From Panax quinquefolius (taxonomy: Eukaryota; Streptophyta; Magnoliopsida; Apiales; Araliaceae): a DNA stretch of 64,000 nt. The stretch spans positions 9,356,311 to 9,420,310 of the forward strand of contig CM035170.1 of assembly GCA_020205615.1 (NCBI GenBank). Reading direction: 5' to 3'. The position numbers and the translations under genes are program-made. Of this stretch, positions 47,601 through 59,612 are shown piece after piece. Under the pieces are notes generated by a model. The model did not search any database. It had not been told where the DNA came from and saw only the letters and a list, made by a program, of their open reading frames with translations. Each line of letters starts with the position of its first letter. The first letter of the stretch is position 1.

Positions 47601-50600
47601 ATTTGCAGGTACCCTTTCCTTATATTCTTTTAATAAGTTGCATTATGTCTTTGTCTTGTTAATCATGGAAAATCTTTTTCTTTTAATTCTACATGTGTTT
47701 GTCTATGTTTTTGGATTATCTTCTGTTTCCTAGCTAAGTTATAATGTCTATGTGAATCTCTTCTAATGATCTGATCTTCAAAAGTTATCCAAATAAGAAA
47801 ATGTGCTAAATCGTGGTTCGAAGTGAATGAATTCGGGAACAGAAAATGTCAAATTTCGTGGTACGAAGTACAGTAGGGTAGGTTTCTTCTAAATCTCTTA
47901 GTTGGTACGAAATACTTTATCCAAAACGTCCGAATATGGTATGTTCAGAATAATTTTATAAAAAGATATAGTTAAAACTAGATATAATTAAAACTAGTTG
48001 TAAATAGTTAAACTGGTTGAGCTGTTTTTTAGCTTAGAGTCACAACTGGAGTTGCTAGATATTATTGGCCTTGTGAACCCCATATTGGTACTTGCGTACC
48101 CAGTATTCTTACGTACCAATACTCTATATTTAGTATACTGAGGTATTTTCTTTTTTGTTTTACCTATAGTTGCACAAATATCCATATTCTAGCATCGTAT
48201 TAGATGTTCAAACATCAGATTTATACTAAACTATTTATAGAACAATCAAATTATTGTTGCAACCAAAAATCTTCTACAAAACTTAATTTTATTGCATTTA
48301 GATTCTAAGAGTATTCATAACTATAGATACTCATATAAAGCTCCCCTCGCGTACCTCATTTTTAGCCTATATAGCCTATCACATCCCGAATATTCTTTGT
48401 TTATGTTATTTGTGGGGTTTTGATGGATTTTGTTTGCCTGGTCTTCTTAGGCACCATGCTTACTATTGGCTTGCATAAAATTTAGTTCTTTGAAGCCTTA
48501 ACAAAATAAAATCTATTTCTAATTAAATGGAGAATATAGAATTATGAACAATTTGGTTTTGATGTTTCTCATGAAAAAGATAGGCTTACAATTCTTTGTA
48601 GTTATCTATGTATTACAGCATCGTAACTGCGTTTCTTTTATCTGGGACTCTTTGTTTTGCTTTCAGTCATCAGGCCCTTCAAAATCATCAAAGTGGCGAA
48701 ACGACGTCATTGTCTCCAATATATAAGGTATTTGCAATTGCATTCTTTATTAGATAAACTCATAAAAGATGCATCTCTGGGGGTTATTTTACTTATTCAG
48801 TTTCGAGGCTTTGGGAGAGTAAGGATGCTAAGCTTCCATGAGAGTGTGTGTCAGTTTATACTGTTTGGAAGATTTGGAATGAGAGTCATGAAGCTGATAA
48901 AAAGGCCAAGAAGAAAAAGGCTAAACGAAAAGGTAGATAACATTGAAGTTTTGCACAACCACAAATTAGGTTAGCAGAGATTTTATTAGACTAGACTGGT
49001 CTCAGTTTAGTTGTTGTTAGTTTATTATCTTTTAGAATCGTTAGCATAGTCAGAGACTTTTGGTATACTTTTAGTATGTTACGCTGCCATTTTGAGTTTC
49101 TAGATGGCCGAGTCATTAATGCAGTCATGGGTCATCTGTAATAGTTAAGTTCCAAGGTCTTCATTTGTTATCTAAAGTCTATTAGGTTCTAGGGTCTATA
49201 AAAAGGCTTTCATGTAAACTTTTGAAGACATATATAATATATTAGTTATGAGTTTATGAATGAATTCAAATTATGAGCTTTTCTCTGGTTTCTTCTGGTT
49301 TTGATGGCTGAGTTTTCCAGTATTTGATCTTGTTTTAAGGTTTGCCAAAGGAGGTAGATTCCTCCTGTACTTTCTATCCCTCTTATTCCTTCTATTGTTC
49401 CTTCTAGTCATCTTTTTCTAATCTATTAATCTCTAGTTCTACATCATAGTTAGGGACTACTATTTTAATATTTTATTAGTTGCTTTGTCGTGGGATAGGA
49501 TCATTTTTCTTGTTTCTTTATGGGCTTACACATGGGTGCATTTAGGAGTGTTCTATGTAGATATTCAAGGGCTGCACTTTATTTTCTTACGTGCGTAATT
49601 TTCTTTTAAGTTCTACTTGTTCCCCTTTGCTTGTACTCTCTTATACTAACATTTTTTTTTCTATAAAAAAAGAGAAACATGAGATGCATCTTTGTGGACC
49701 ATATCTCAATTTTACTTTTCCAGTTATTAGAAACATTTTACTTCTGTAGTAAAAATATATTCCCTCTAGCCCAAAAAAAATGAGTGTTAATTTTTATTTT
49801 AATATTATCATTTTTTTGGGTTTTCTTCGAAATATTAAAGTGTGCAAAGGACAACTTTAACAAAAAAAAATTCAATAATTTTTTTCCATCGGTTAATATT
49901 CAAGTCTTTGAAGTTGAAAATTGAAAAAGATCATTAGAAAAAACTACTCCCTCTGTTCCTTTGGGATGTCAATAATTCAAAAGAAATTGTCCACCTAAGG
50001 ATGTCTAAAAGTACCCAAGTTATAATATATATAAAAATACTAATTCACCTTCAAAATTATATGTAGGTGGGGTCCATTAGCTTTAAAAACTTTCATTTGT
50101 GTACTTACATGAGTTCACTATGGGTATAACTGAAACTTTTTTATACTCTCTCCTCTATTTTACTTCTCTTAATTTGTGTGGTTTGTACTTTCGACATCCA
50201 TTGAGGGAAGGAGGTAGTATATACAAGTAAATCTTATGCAAACCCGTATTATTTGGAAAAGCCAACAAAGAGAGTAGTAATATTTTTGTTCTACCCCCCC
50301 CCCCCCACCTTAATTTTTTTTTTCTTTTTTCCCCCCTTTCTTTGTTCATTTTACCTTCTACTTCATGTGAAGTTATACCTACTTTTAGATTATAGCCATG
50401 TTAAATGACACTGAACATTGTGATCTGTTTCCTAGATTATTAAAAATTTCATGGACAAGTTAACAGATGTTGCTGCACCATTGCATTCAGATAGCTTCTA
50501 GTACAAATGAAACAAAATCTCTGGGATGAAGCTGAGCTCTTTTTTAAGCTGTAGTAATAACTTTCTTCATGTTAATTATAGCCGAAGTGAGTTGCATATC

Positions 50601-53600
50601 TTTTTTATCATGAGTTGGAGCCCTTTTAAGCCATTGATATTTTCATCCTTAGATTATTAGTATCTGGGAGTTGGGGTCCCCAGCAGAGCTTTAGGGGGTG
50701 GTTGGGGGAGGCTGCCAGGAGTCATCCTTGGGGATATACATTAAGGAAGAGAAATCTAAGAAATTGCACCCCCTCTTGTAAATGAAAATTGTAAATTCTT
50801 TTGATTAAGAAGCACTAGACAAATTTAATATGCCATTAATGAAGTACGCATCATCTTTTTCTAATATATTTTAATCCCCATGACTACTACAATTATTGAG
50901 CTTGCATTTTTACTTGAGATTACTCAGTTACTGTGCTTAGTGAAAATGCTTGGCCCTTTGGCTTTCTCTGCAGGTTGTGAAGACTGTCTATGCATCTCCA
51001 AGCCGTGTTAATTTCCATTTGGACTCGAGAAAGGCTAGTAATTTTATTGTTGGTGACAATGCAATTCTTAGGATAATGTATCGACTTTTTTCTATATTCA
51101 ATTGACACTTCTACTGATTCTTATCCAGGAAGTAGAGACAACACCTGCCTATCCAGACATATGCTTTGCAGTTGATGACTTTGATTCCACTTTTGATGCA
51201 GTGGTAATTCCAGCCAATTCTTTGTAATTACTACTTAACATTTATTCATTACATGTTTTCTTGTTGCAATGCATCATTTAGCATTTAGAGTTCTATTTTG
51301 CAGGTCTTGACTAATACAGACCATTGTTACTGTGTTCTTCTAAATGCACATGGTGGGGCAGCATTTCCTGATAAAAAGACATCACAGAATTGCAGTTCTA
51401 GTGACAATTCTTCAATTACAATTAGTACTCATGCTGGAAAGACCAACAAGACAAAGGTTTGACATGTGTCTTTACATTATTGTCTAAAAGTTATTAAAAT
51501 CTGCTTCTTAATCTGATTTGAATTGTTGGACTAACGAATCTTTACTCAATACTCAAAATCTTGTGCCTCCTTCGCTATTCACTCTAGGCTGTAATATATA
51601 GTCAGCAACTAGCACATTAGTTTTTATATGTTTCTTGCATCTTATGATTTTGTTTCTTGTTTGGTTTCTGATAACATTCTTCAGTTTGGTATCTTAGTTC
51701 AATAAAAATGTTAACTTAGTGAAGAGACCTTTTTATTCCTTCAAATAAACTACAATAAGAATAATCTAGAATATGAGCATGCATGCTGGAGCACGGGATT
51801 TTATTCAATCTACCAATCCCAACAGCACTCATGCCTGTGGCTAAGGCCGGAGTCAGAATTTTTCTGAGGTGTCGAAAGATAAAATTATTAAATAATTCTA
51901 CAATACATACTTATTTGTAACACTGTTATTATTTGTTTCTTACCAAGGTGGGAAAAGTTCCTTGCTTTTATAGTTTAAGACTCATGTTTCTAAAAAAATT
52001 ATATAGCCTTAGTTCTTTTCCCCACCTTTTACACAGACACGGGGATCTGTCATGGCATACTTGTGGATATGCCCCCATGGCGGTGGCAAAACTTGATGAT
52101 TGTCTTCAAAGAAAATTTTATTGGCTGTTCTAGACAAGTAATTACAATTACTACGGCTGCGTAAGAAGATGCTTGTATGTAATATTGTAATATTTCGAAT
52201 CCTTATAAGGCTTGTAATTATATGATTAATATATGTTGTTTTGGTGATTGAAATTATGTGTTTGTGTTTGAATGTGTAGATTCATTATGTGTATGATAAT
52301 AGAAAATTCATGCAAATCATACGCTAAATCACTATTCAAACAAACGTAAAGGCAACAATTTTTGGCTAACCGGATTAGTAAGGAAACCTAACTAATGAGC
52401 TAACTAGAAGCTTAACTAGAAGTAAACTAAGTTTGGAGTAATCAAACTAAGTGGGATCTGGTTAGGGTGCAGAGAAAGGGGGGCTATTTTGGCCATTTAG
52501 GAAATATTCAATACTTACATAGCTTTTAAGTATGGAAACTTGTCTTGCACAATTGCTTTATGCAAGTAGAGCTTGTTAGCTTTAGTGTTGTCAAGATTAA
52601 GGAGGTGAGATGTGGCCTATTAAATGGCTTGAGGTGTGTCTTGCTTTGAGAGGTGAGATGTGGCCTCTTGTAGGAAAATCATTGTTTTGCAAGATACAAG
52701 TGGTAGGCCATGGCCTTGTTGTCCACTTGTGTGTGGCTTAGCATAAGCATAATGGTCTTGTTAGCCAATTGCTAGAGGTTGAGCTAGATGGCCTTGTTGG
52801 CCAATTTGGTTGGTTGTGGTTTGATGACCATTATGCCCCCAAGTCTTGGGTTGCCTATAAATAGAGCCCTTATGCCATGCTAAATTCCCTTCACCAAATC
52901 ACCAAGGTAAGAACACTTATAATTGAGAGGAAGATCAAGTCTTGCTTATTCAAGTTAAATTGTAAAGTTTGTAACTCTAAGAGGTAATAATTTACGATTT
53001 GTTGTAGTCTTGTTAGTTAAAACATTCATATATTCAAAATCATGTAATATTACATCCTAAACATAAATTGTATATTAATAAGTAGCAAGACATATGTTTA
53101 TGTTAAGCTAGCTTAACTAAATGCCCTAATCGACCTAATAAAGGAAGTAAAACATGATTATGCGTGTTAGTATGATTTTGTTGTAAAACTTGATAAATTA
53201 AAACACCTAATTGTTTCATTAGACAAGTTAATTAAATGAGATAAAGCATGATATGTATGTTAATGTTAAAATCATCAAGTATGCTAAATTTGCTAAAGAA
53301 ATGCCTTAGACAAATTTAATCAACCAAAGTTAGGTTTAAGCTATGAAAACCTTGTGTTTGTAGTTTTTCCATGAGGTGTGCAGTCTCATATATTGGTAAT
53401 TTGGTCATGAAATATTATACAAAGTTAGTTTGGGATGCGATAAAAACACAGGAAAAAGAATCACCCAAAATAGTAGAATGAAAGGTATGCAGGTTGGAAA
53501 TAGGTAGGTTGAAGTTGCCAAAATCAGGACAGGACTTAGAAAAAAATTCGGATTACACTTGCAGCAACTCAGCGCCGCAGGGCGCTGCTGGCACGCCGTG

Positions 53601-56600
53601 TGGCATCGTGCGGCATTGTGTGGCGTTGTGCATCCTAGGGCGTGTCGTGCGTTCTTTGTTATTTTGTTAATCAAACATAGTAAGTAATAAAGTATTGAAA
53701 TAAAATTCATACTTAACATTAATCAAGTAATAAAAGTAAAACTAATTGTATGTTGACCTAATATATTGGCAAATTAACGTAAACTTAGAAGACGTATTCA
53801 GGCAAGCTCATTGCACTTTGTGCTACAATATGTTTAAATTGTTTAAAGTTCATTATAACCGAAATCTTTCATTGCTAAAAGTTATTTGCCATTTGATTCG
53901 GCTTAACTCGAGAATTGAGCTATTTCTATTGGAATAATTCATGAAATATTGAATTCTATAATTCTTTATTTGATTAATTAATTTTGTCAAACCAAATTGT
54001 TTTGGGGCGATATCTGTATGTTAAGTAACTGAGTTGAAAAACCCTTATTGTGATGTGTCGAGAAACCAATTTAAATACTGTTGATACAGAATTGTAGCAG
54101 TATAGTAGACGTTATGCATAACTGAGTATATTATTAGGTTGATCCCCTATAAATATCTATGGAGAGTTCTAAGTCATTACGACTGACGAACAATAACTAG
54201 TTCTTGATTTAACAATCTTCAACTTACGAGATAAACAATTGTTGAAATAATATTCCCTTGAATCGAGTACGTGTGAGTTTTATTATGTGCTATTTGTTAG
54301 ACTTGTTGAGCATTCCGTAGCTCATTCTTGCGAATAAAACTCATTTGCAGCTAAAGAAGAAGTTCCCGAAGGTTCTGGAAGTAAGGGGAAAGGAAAGAAA
54401 ATGCTTTGAATAAACATGTATTAGTTTATTTCTTTTATATTGTCATAATGACTTGTAACAAGAACAAAGAACAAGAATTGTAATGAAGTTATTTAATCAA
54501 TGATATGGTATTATTATTATCACTTTGTTTTGTGTCTTAAATTTATTTCAAGTTAGTAAATGATAGATCAGAGGATCTTATGGTGTTTACATTATAGCTT
54601 GAACATTATTGGCAATATCTAGAAAGTTCTGTCAATGATAATAAAAGGTTGTTTAATTGAACGCCGCTTTAGCGGAAAGCTCCCTATATCCTCGAACGAT
54701 CTGTTTGTCGATTTGTAAGTCTATAATATTTACAATTAGAAAGATTTGATGTTAGAAGTGAGCACCAGTCCATTGTAACTAGTACATGGATTTGGGGGTG
54801 TCACAAATACCTCGTCCCATATCAATACATGTGGGTAGGAATGAACTGTATATAAGGTATAAACCCCGGCTACCAAGGGTACCAATAAGTTATGACTTTT
54901 GAGTCGGACTGCCATGGGCAAAGATTAGCCAAGTTGATGCTATTGAGACAGTGAATTGAGTGTTGATCCGGACTTGTGGTGTGTCTGGGTTTTTACATGT
55001 AGGCTTCTTTTATAATGTATATTGGCCATGTTTATGACACTTATGCTACAGTTAAAAAAAATAAAAAGCTCTAACTATAAGGATCTCAAGCGAGTTGTAT
55101 ATTGTTTTTGCTTGAACATCAGTCCGTTCAAAACTTCAGTAGATGAACTTAAGAGATCTCACTTTTGCAAAACTTCAGGAGATGAAATTAAGAGATCTCA
55201 CTTTGCAATATTTCATTGTTTCTGTTTGCTTATTTATATTGGGGCTATTTTTAACTTTTTTTTTTAGGGGGACAAGGGTGGTTCTTTGGATGTTGCAAGC
55301 ATCTTGACATGTTTGGTAATTTGTGATTGCAGCTTACTCTTTTCTCAGGATTTGTCAGCTATCAAATGGTTCGAGAAGCATATGATGGTATTATGTTATT
55401 TAACTCATCTGTTTTCATTAAATTCTAGAATTGTAAACAGGTGTTCTTCCTATTAAGGTGCATTAAAACTTTATCTAATTGTTCTAACATGCTACAGACT
55501 AAGCAAATGCCAAGATAGAATTTCAATTTAAACATTTGCTTTTTCCTGTTGTACTTTCTTACTTTTATTGTTTGTAATAATACCCAAGATTGAGTATCCA
55601 GACAAGGTAGGGGTTGAAGTTTGAATCTTTGACTAATGAATATAATTTTGTAAATGAATAACAAAGTTAGAAGTTAAGTGAAATGAGCTCTTGAAAAATA
55701 ATTGAATCATGGAAGGTGCCTTAGAAATGAATGCAGCATGCATTTCAACAATAGAAAGATTAAAAAGCAGAGATAGCTGAAAGGCTTGGGATTTCTTCAG
55801 GGCGCACAGAGATAAGCTGCCCATGAGCATCATGGCATAGGTAAAGGGAATGAGGAGGCAGACAGAAGTTACTAAAGAAGTTAGAGGATGTAGGAAAGGT
55901 CTTAGAAGGGTTTAAAATAAAGATTTAAGATGAGCTTAGAAGGGCTAAGAATACCTATCCCTGCAGAGAATCAATAGAGAAACACGCATACAAAACTCAT
56001 ATTTAATCTCAAGTCATAATATAACAGTTCAAAATATTTAATACTTCTTAATTTTCTTCTTCCTTTCCGCGTCACTGCATGATCTAATTTGTTTGAATAT
56101 GTATTAAACAGTGTAAAAATTCATTATTGTATTTGTTGTATTCTTTTAGGAACTTTAGATGAACTTTCTAGTCCAACAGCAGGGAAGTCTAACATGAATC
56201 TCACAACTCCACGGGGCTTAACAGATTATAAAAAAATTGTTACATCATGTTGTAACAAATTTTTTATAATGCTCTCGATCCATAAGATACTTTATTACTC
56301 TTATTATTAACTTATTACCTACGATATTACATGTTGCAACCCCCCCCCCCCCAATCCAAAAAAAAAAGAGAAAAACAAAGCAGAAAAGAAAAGGAAAAGC
56401 TAAGCAAAGCAAAAGGTTAAAAATAGGTTTTATGAACACAACCCTGTCACCTCTTTTCACGTTTCTACTATTTGTAAATATCTGAGATATATGAATTGAC
56501 CAAAACCAAAATTTCTTCAGTGATTTCACCTTGTTTAAGTTTATATTTATCTGATTCTACTTTCCATTTCTCCCAACTTACAGCAGGCAGATCTGGATTT

Positions 56601-58886
56601 GGGAGCCTTCTGTCACTTGGTCATTCCTCTGGCAAAATTGACAAGCTATACATGAAAGGTCCTGGAGGACGTGGGGAAGTTTTAGTAGCCGTTTCTGGTG
56701 TTTTAGGTATATCAATAACACTTTCCTTCTTTGATCAAGTGTTGTCAGAAAAGCATAATGGTTTATCTTTCTTATGTTTTGGTTATATTGTTTAGGCAGG
56801 ACATAAATCTGAATCCATATATGATACTCCCTCCATTCCAAAAAAATAGTCCCATTTGCAAAAAGAAATTTGTTCCGCATAAAGAGTCCTCTATTTGTAA
56901 ATGATAATAATAACATAATGTCCTTACGTATAAAAACACAATTTCACTATCATGCTACTACTATTAAACTACACACGTTATATTTAGGGACAAACTTGGA
57001 AGAAAAATATATACTTTAGAAATGGGAGTCTTTGTGGAACAGAGAGAGTAATAACTAATGAAGCTTTTTTACCAAATTTATTCTCTTAATACCTATGGAA
57101 ACATCTACATTTTTGTGCTTAGCTATAATTTTGATTAGTGATTTTAACTCTTAACTTTTGAATTCTGTTGTGGAAGTCTTGAAATAATTTGAAGACAATA
57201 TTATTATGTTATAAAGATTTAATGTTTTATTCTCAATAACTAATTTTTTATTGACGTGTCTCATCTTTTTGCTAGTTAGTACAAAGCTCCCTGCCTAAGT
57301 GCAATAAACATCCACTGCAATGGCAGAATGCTATTCATCAGAAAGAACTTTCTTCTTGGGCATTCCTATGCATAGTATCTTTTATTCTCCTAACTTCCTT
57401 TAGTGTGTTGGTTTCAGTTTGTCACTTTGTTAGTTCAATCGTGTTACCTTCTAAGTCAACCTGCTCTGAATGATTAAGATATGTAGGTGAGATATCCCAA
57501 GATAATGCATTATTGTGTATTGATCCCCAAAAAGAGGGAGTTCTTCCTTTAGAGCTCCAATTGCCAAGTCCGGACAACTTCGTGATTGGAATTATACATG
57601 TACAGAACTTGGGATCTAGGGAGCACTGCACCTACCTTCATTGCTCCTACTTGCTTTGTCGGTTTCTTTCTTATAATATATTGCACTCCGTCCGTCCCAA
57701 ATTGAGTGCCGAATTGCTACATCATGTGTCCCAAAATTAAAGTCCCCTTTTAGAAAGTAGACTAAAATGTGACATGAATTCTGAATTTCCCCTTATGTTT
57801 GGCAGTTGGAAAACATGACGGGAGAAAAAAGGAATTGCTATCATAAAAGTTATTGTAGCTCTATTTACCTTCCATTATGCTACTCTTCTGATTTTACTTG
57901 ATGTTAGATTTTTAAAAGTATAAAAGATTTGACTTGTGTTCATCAAGATAGTTTATTTTCTTTTTTACAATTAATTTTATTTCCCTTTTCCTTTTCTTTC
58001 CCTGCCCTGCATATTCCTATTTCCAAACATTGACACTATCAAAAGCTGGTAATCCTTATTTTCATTTAATGTCAATATTGTTTCTAAATTGAGTTGGGAA
58101 ATTAAATAGTATATTAACAATTTTTCTTAAAATGCTTGATTTTTTTTAAAAAAGGGGTCGTTGGGATGAACGGGGTGTAATATTACTCATTAAAATATCT
58201 AATATCCCATCTCCTTCAATTTTATTGAGGCAGTCTTCTCCTTCCTTTCCCAAGGCTTCTACTGCCAGAGCCTATTTCTATATTATCTTAAAAATTGATC
58301 TCCTTAGTATGATTACTCGAAATTAATGTCGACTATTATTTTCTCTAATTAGTTCTATGAATTGTGGGCTCTTTTAAATCTTGTCATTTACTGAATCCTG
58401 AACTACCATGTCAGATCAAAGCATGCAGGGATCGTCCCCTCACTCACCAGGTCAATCTTCCAAGAAAGTGTTTGGGTTTGGTGAAATTGTTCGTAGAGCA
58501 GCAAATGTTGCATCTGTGGCTGCAAAGCATGCCTATGCGGCTGCTGGTGCCAGCCGGAATTCTGACAATGAGATGCTTCCCCTCAAGTGCTGCTTGATGT
58601 CCATATCATTGCCCTGGGAGTGTATTGCTCATGACCTTTTGTTCAAGGTGAGATTTCAATCCATTAAATTGTAGAAAATTCAACGAAAACCCTTCCTAGT
58701 TAACCACATTACCCATTTATAACTGAATTATGTACCTTCAATTCGGATCCGGTTAGCATGATTTTTTGGGCCAATAAAATGATGACACACATAGAATTCT
58801 ATGGTGATTATATTGATCAATTAAACTTGGTGAGGGCTAACTCGTGTCTTCTGGTTTCTTAGGGAAGTCCGCCAGTAAACTTGTAG
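44636..58886 (+). CDS. KIAA0930/DUF2045-family protein, 12 exons, 395 residues
   Basis: Coding exons: 44636-44667, 45295-45484, 45565-45639, 47502-47608, 48667-48727, 50974-51033, 51129-51203, 51304-51456, 55333-55387, 56584-56706, 58415-58647, 58863-58886. They total 1188 bases with no stop until the final TAG, and phases match at every junction. The protein starts MLGEGRETPSRYELL. Landmarks are SDVEMDYRFWRDVMNLYFVL, VDWRRSFYLNLIGHTSF, KTVYASPSRVNFHLDSRK, LFSGFVSYQMVREAYD, LYMKGPGGRGEVLVAVSGV and the end SISLPWECIAHDLLFKG...PPVNL. This matches the plant branch of the KIAA0930 (DUF2045) family, about 400 residues, of unknown biochemical role. No signal peptide or membrane span is visible. The start is chosen because the first exon encodes the conserved N-terminus. 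Splice sites are GT-AG except intron 6 (GC-AG). Confidence 0.92.
44668..45294 (+). other. Intron 1 of the KIAA0930-like gene
   Basis: 627 bases from donor CTCG/GTGAGA to acceptor TTCAACAG. T-rich, with no element recognised. Confidence 0.9.
45640..47501 (+). other. Intron 3 of the KIAA0930-like gene, with MITE-like insertions
   Basis: 1862 bases. It contains a likely Stowaway-like copy at about 46243-46500 (ends ACCCGTTCTGTTATGAAAT and ACAAAGGGAGT). A second probable MITE runs from about 47051 to 47457, with terminal GGTGGTGTTTG / CAAATACCACC. A lone right end GGAATGGAGGGAGTA sits inside it near 47264. Confidence 0.55.
47609..48666 (+). other. Intron 4 of the KIAA0930-like gene
   Basis: 1058 bases from CAG/GTACCC to TGCTTTCAG. 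I see no recognisable element. Confidence 0.88.
48728..50973 (+). other. Intron 5 of the KIAA0930-like gene
   Basis: 2246 bases from AAG/GTATTT to TCTCTGCAG. It carries the Stowaway-like MITE at 49947-50213 and a Stowaway-like end near 49761 (TTCCCTCTAGCCCAAAAAAA). A C homopolymer at 50294-50306 lies just outside that MITE. Confidence 0.85.
49947..50213. mobile_element. Stowaway-like MITE (Tc1/mariner type)
   Basis: About 267 bases with terminal inverted repeats CTCCCTCTGTTCCTTTGGGA and (reversed) CTCCTTCCCTCAATGGATGT, flanked by TA on both sides. The terminal sequence is the Stowaway consensus form. Confidence 0.8.
51034..51128 (+). other. GC-AG intron 6 of the KIAA0930-like gene
   Basis: 95 bases. 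Conserved coding text ends ..LDSRK at AAG, followed by GCTAGT. The next conserved exon starts after TTATCCAG with EVETTPAYPD. No GT near the junction keeps the frame. Confidence 0.85.
51457..55332 (+). other. Intron 8 of the KIAA0930-like gene, holding a solo LTR
   Basis: 3876 bases from AAG/GTTTGA to GATTGCAG, the largest intron. Most of it is the LTR at 52186-54805. A short open stretch at 55268-55314 (GDKGGSLDVASILTC) just before exon 9 is not needed for the conserved protein. Confidence 0.85.
52186..54805 (+). repeat. Probable solo LTR of a gypsy-type element in intron 8
   Basis: About 2.62 kb, starting TGTAATATTTCGAATCC and ending GGATTTGGGGGTGTCACA, the same end style as the A/B/C LTRs. 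Possible target duplication AATAT/AATAC (one mismatch). A TATA box CTATAAATAG lies at about 52855, followed by donor AAG/GTAAGAAC at 52907 and acceptor TCATTTGCAG ending at 54350. No internal region, primer site or second LTR is present. A GC-rich patch (53560-53650) is embedded. Confidence 0.68.
55388..56583 (+). other. Intron 9 of the KIAA0930-like gene
   Basis: 1196 bases. It includes a C homopolymer (56340-56352) followed by a purine-rich run. A possible optional exon at 56151-56220 (TLDELSSPTAGKSNMNLTTP) is in phase with exon 9 but has no good donor. Confidence 0.75.
56707..58414 (+). other. Intron 10 of the KIAA0930-like gene
   Basis: 1708 bases. It holds a Stowaway-like MITE (56827-57048) and a lone Stowaway-like end CTCCGTCCGTCCCAAATTGA at 57688. 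Confidence 0.8.
56827..57048. mobile_element. Stowaway-like MITE
   Basis: 222 bases. Ends CTCCCTCCATTCCAAAAAAA and (reversed) CTCTCTCTGTTCCACAAAGA, with TA on both sides. Confidence 0.78.
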
Positions 58887-59612
58887 GATTACGTGTTTGG
58901 ATGAAAGCAAACATTGAAATCCAGGTTTTCTGTAAACAAATCAAGTTGGCATATTCAAGAAGAAAAGCAACAAACATGGAGCTTCAACACAAGTAAAATA
59001 AGAAATTTGTACATAATTTGTATTTCGGAACCTTATAAAGGATAGTCAAGATATCTACTACATGTAATTCTGTATCTATAAGCAATCACCAGGATCATTG
59101 TTTACTAGGCTCTTTTCATGGTTTGTGAATTCAAATACATTTACAGTCTGTTTCTTGGATTTCAGACAATATGTATATTGCATTTACCAAGTCGCGTGAA
59201 TTTTTTGGATGCATATTGTTATTAGCAATAGTAATATGCACATTCTTTTTTGTTTTATCAAACATATTTCTAACATTAAATAGAATTGTAATAGTGGTGT
59301 TATATTACTCAATCAATTGAGAGTAAAAGTAATGGTATAAATAATTTCATACATGAATGTATGAATAATTCTAAATTGTATTATAATATGGAGTTTAAAT
59401 TTTAAATAATCAAATTGTCACAATAATTGACAATATTAAATTATATTACATAAGAAATTATTTATACAAATAAATATATTAAATATAGTTTACAATGTTA
59501 AATTTTATTACTTAAGAAATTATTCATACAAATAAATACATTGAATATAATTAACAATTTTATTTATTAAAAATTTATTTATAAAAATAAATACGTAATA
59601 TATAGTTGGGAA
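58887..59612. other. 3' UTR and AT-rich flank of the KIAA0930-like gene
   Basis: No coding signal. The first 150-300 bases probably include the 3' UTR; no single poly(A) signal stands out. From about 59230 the sequence is very AT-rich, with repeated AAATAAATACATTGAATATA-like words. Confidence 0.5.

Noticed and set aside
48657..48974. 105-residue plus-strand frame overlapping exon 5
   Set aside because: It is a shadow frame. The conserved protein uses another frame through 48667-48727 and the rest is intronic.
55268..55314. Additional exon GDKGGSLDVASILTC before exon 9
   Set aside because: Only 18 bases separate it from exon 9, too short for an intron, and reading through shifts the conserved frame.
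56151..56220. Extra coding exon (TLDELSSPTAG...) in the KIAA0930-like gene
   Set aside because: The acceptor and phase are acceptable, but there is no convincing donor, and exon 9 joins directly to exon 10 with correct phase and conserved sequence.
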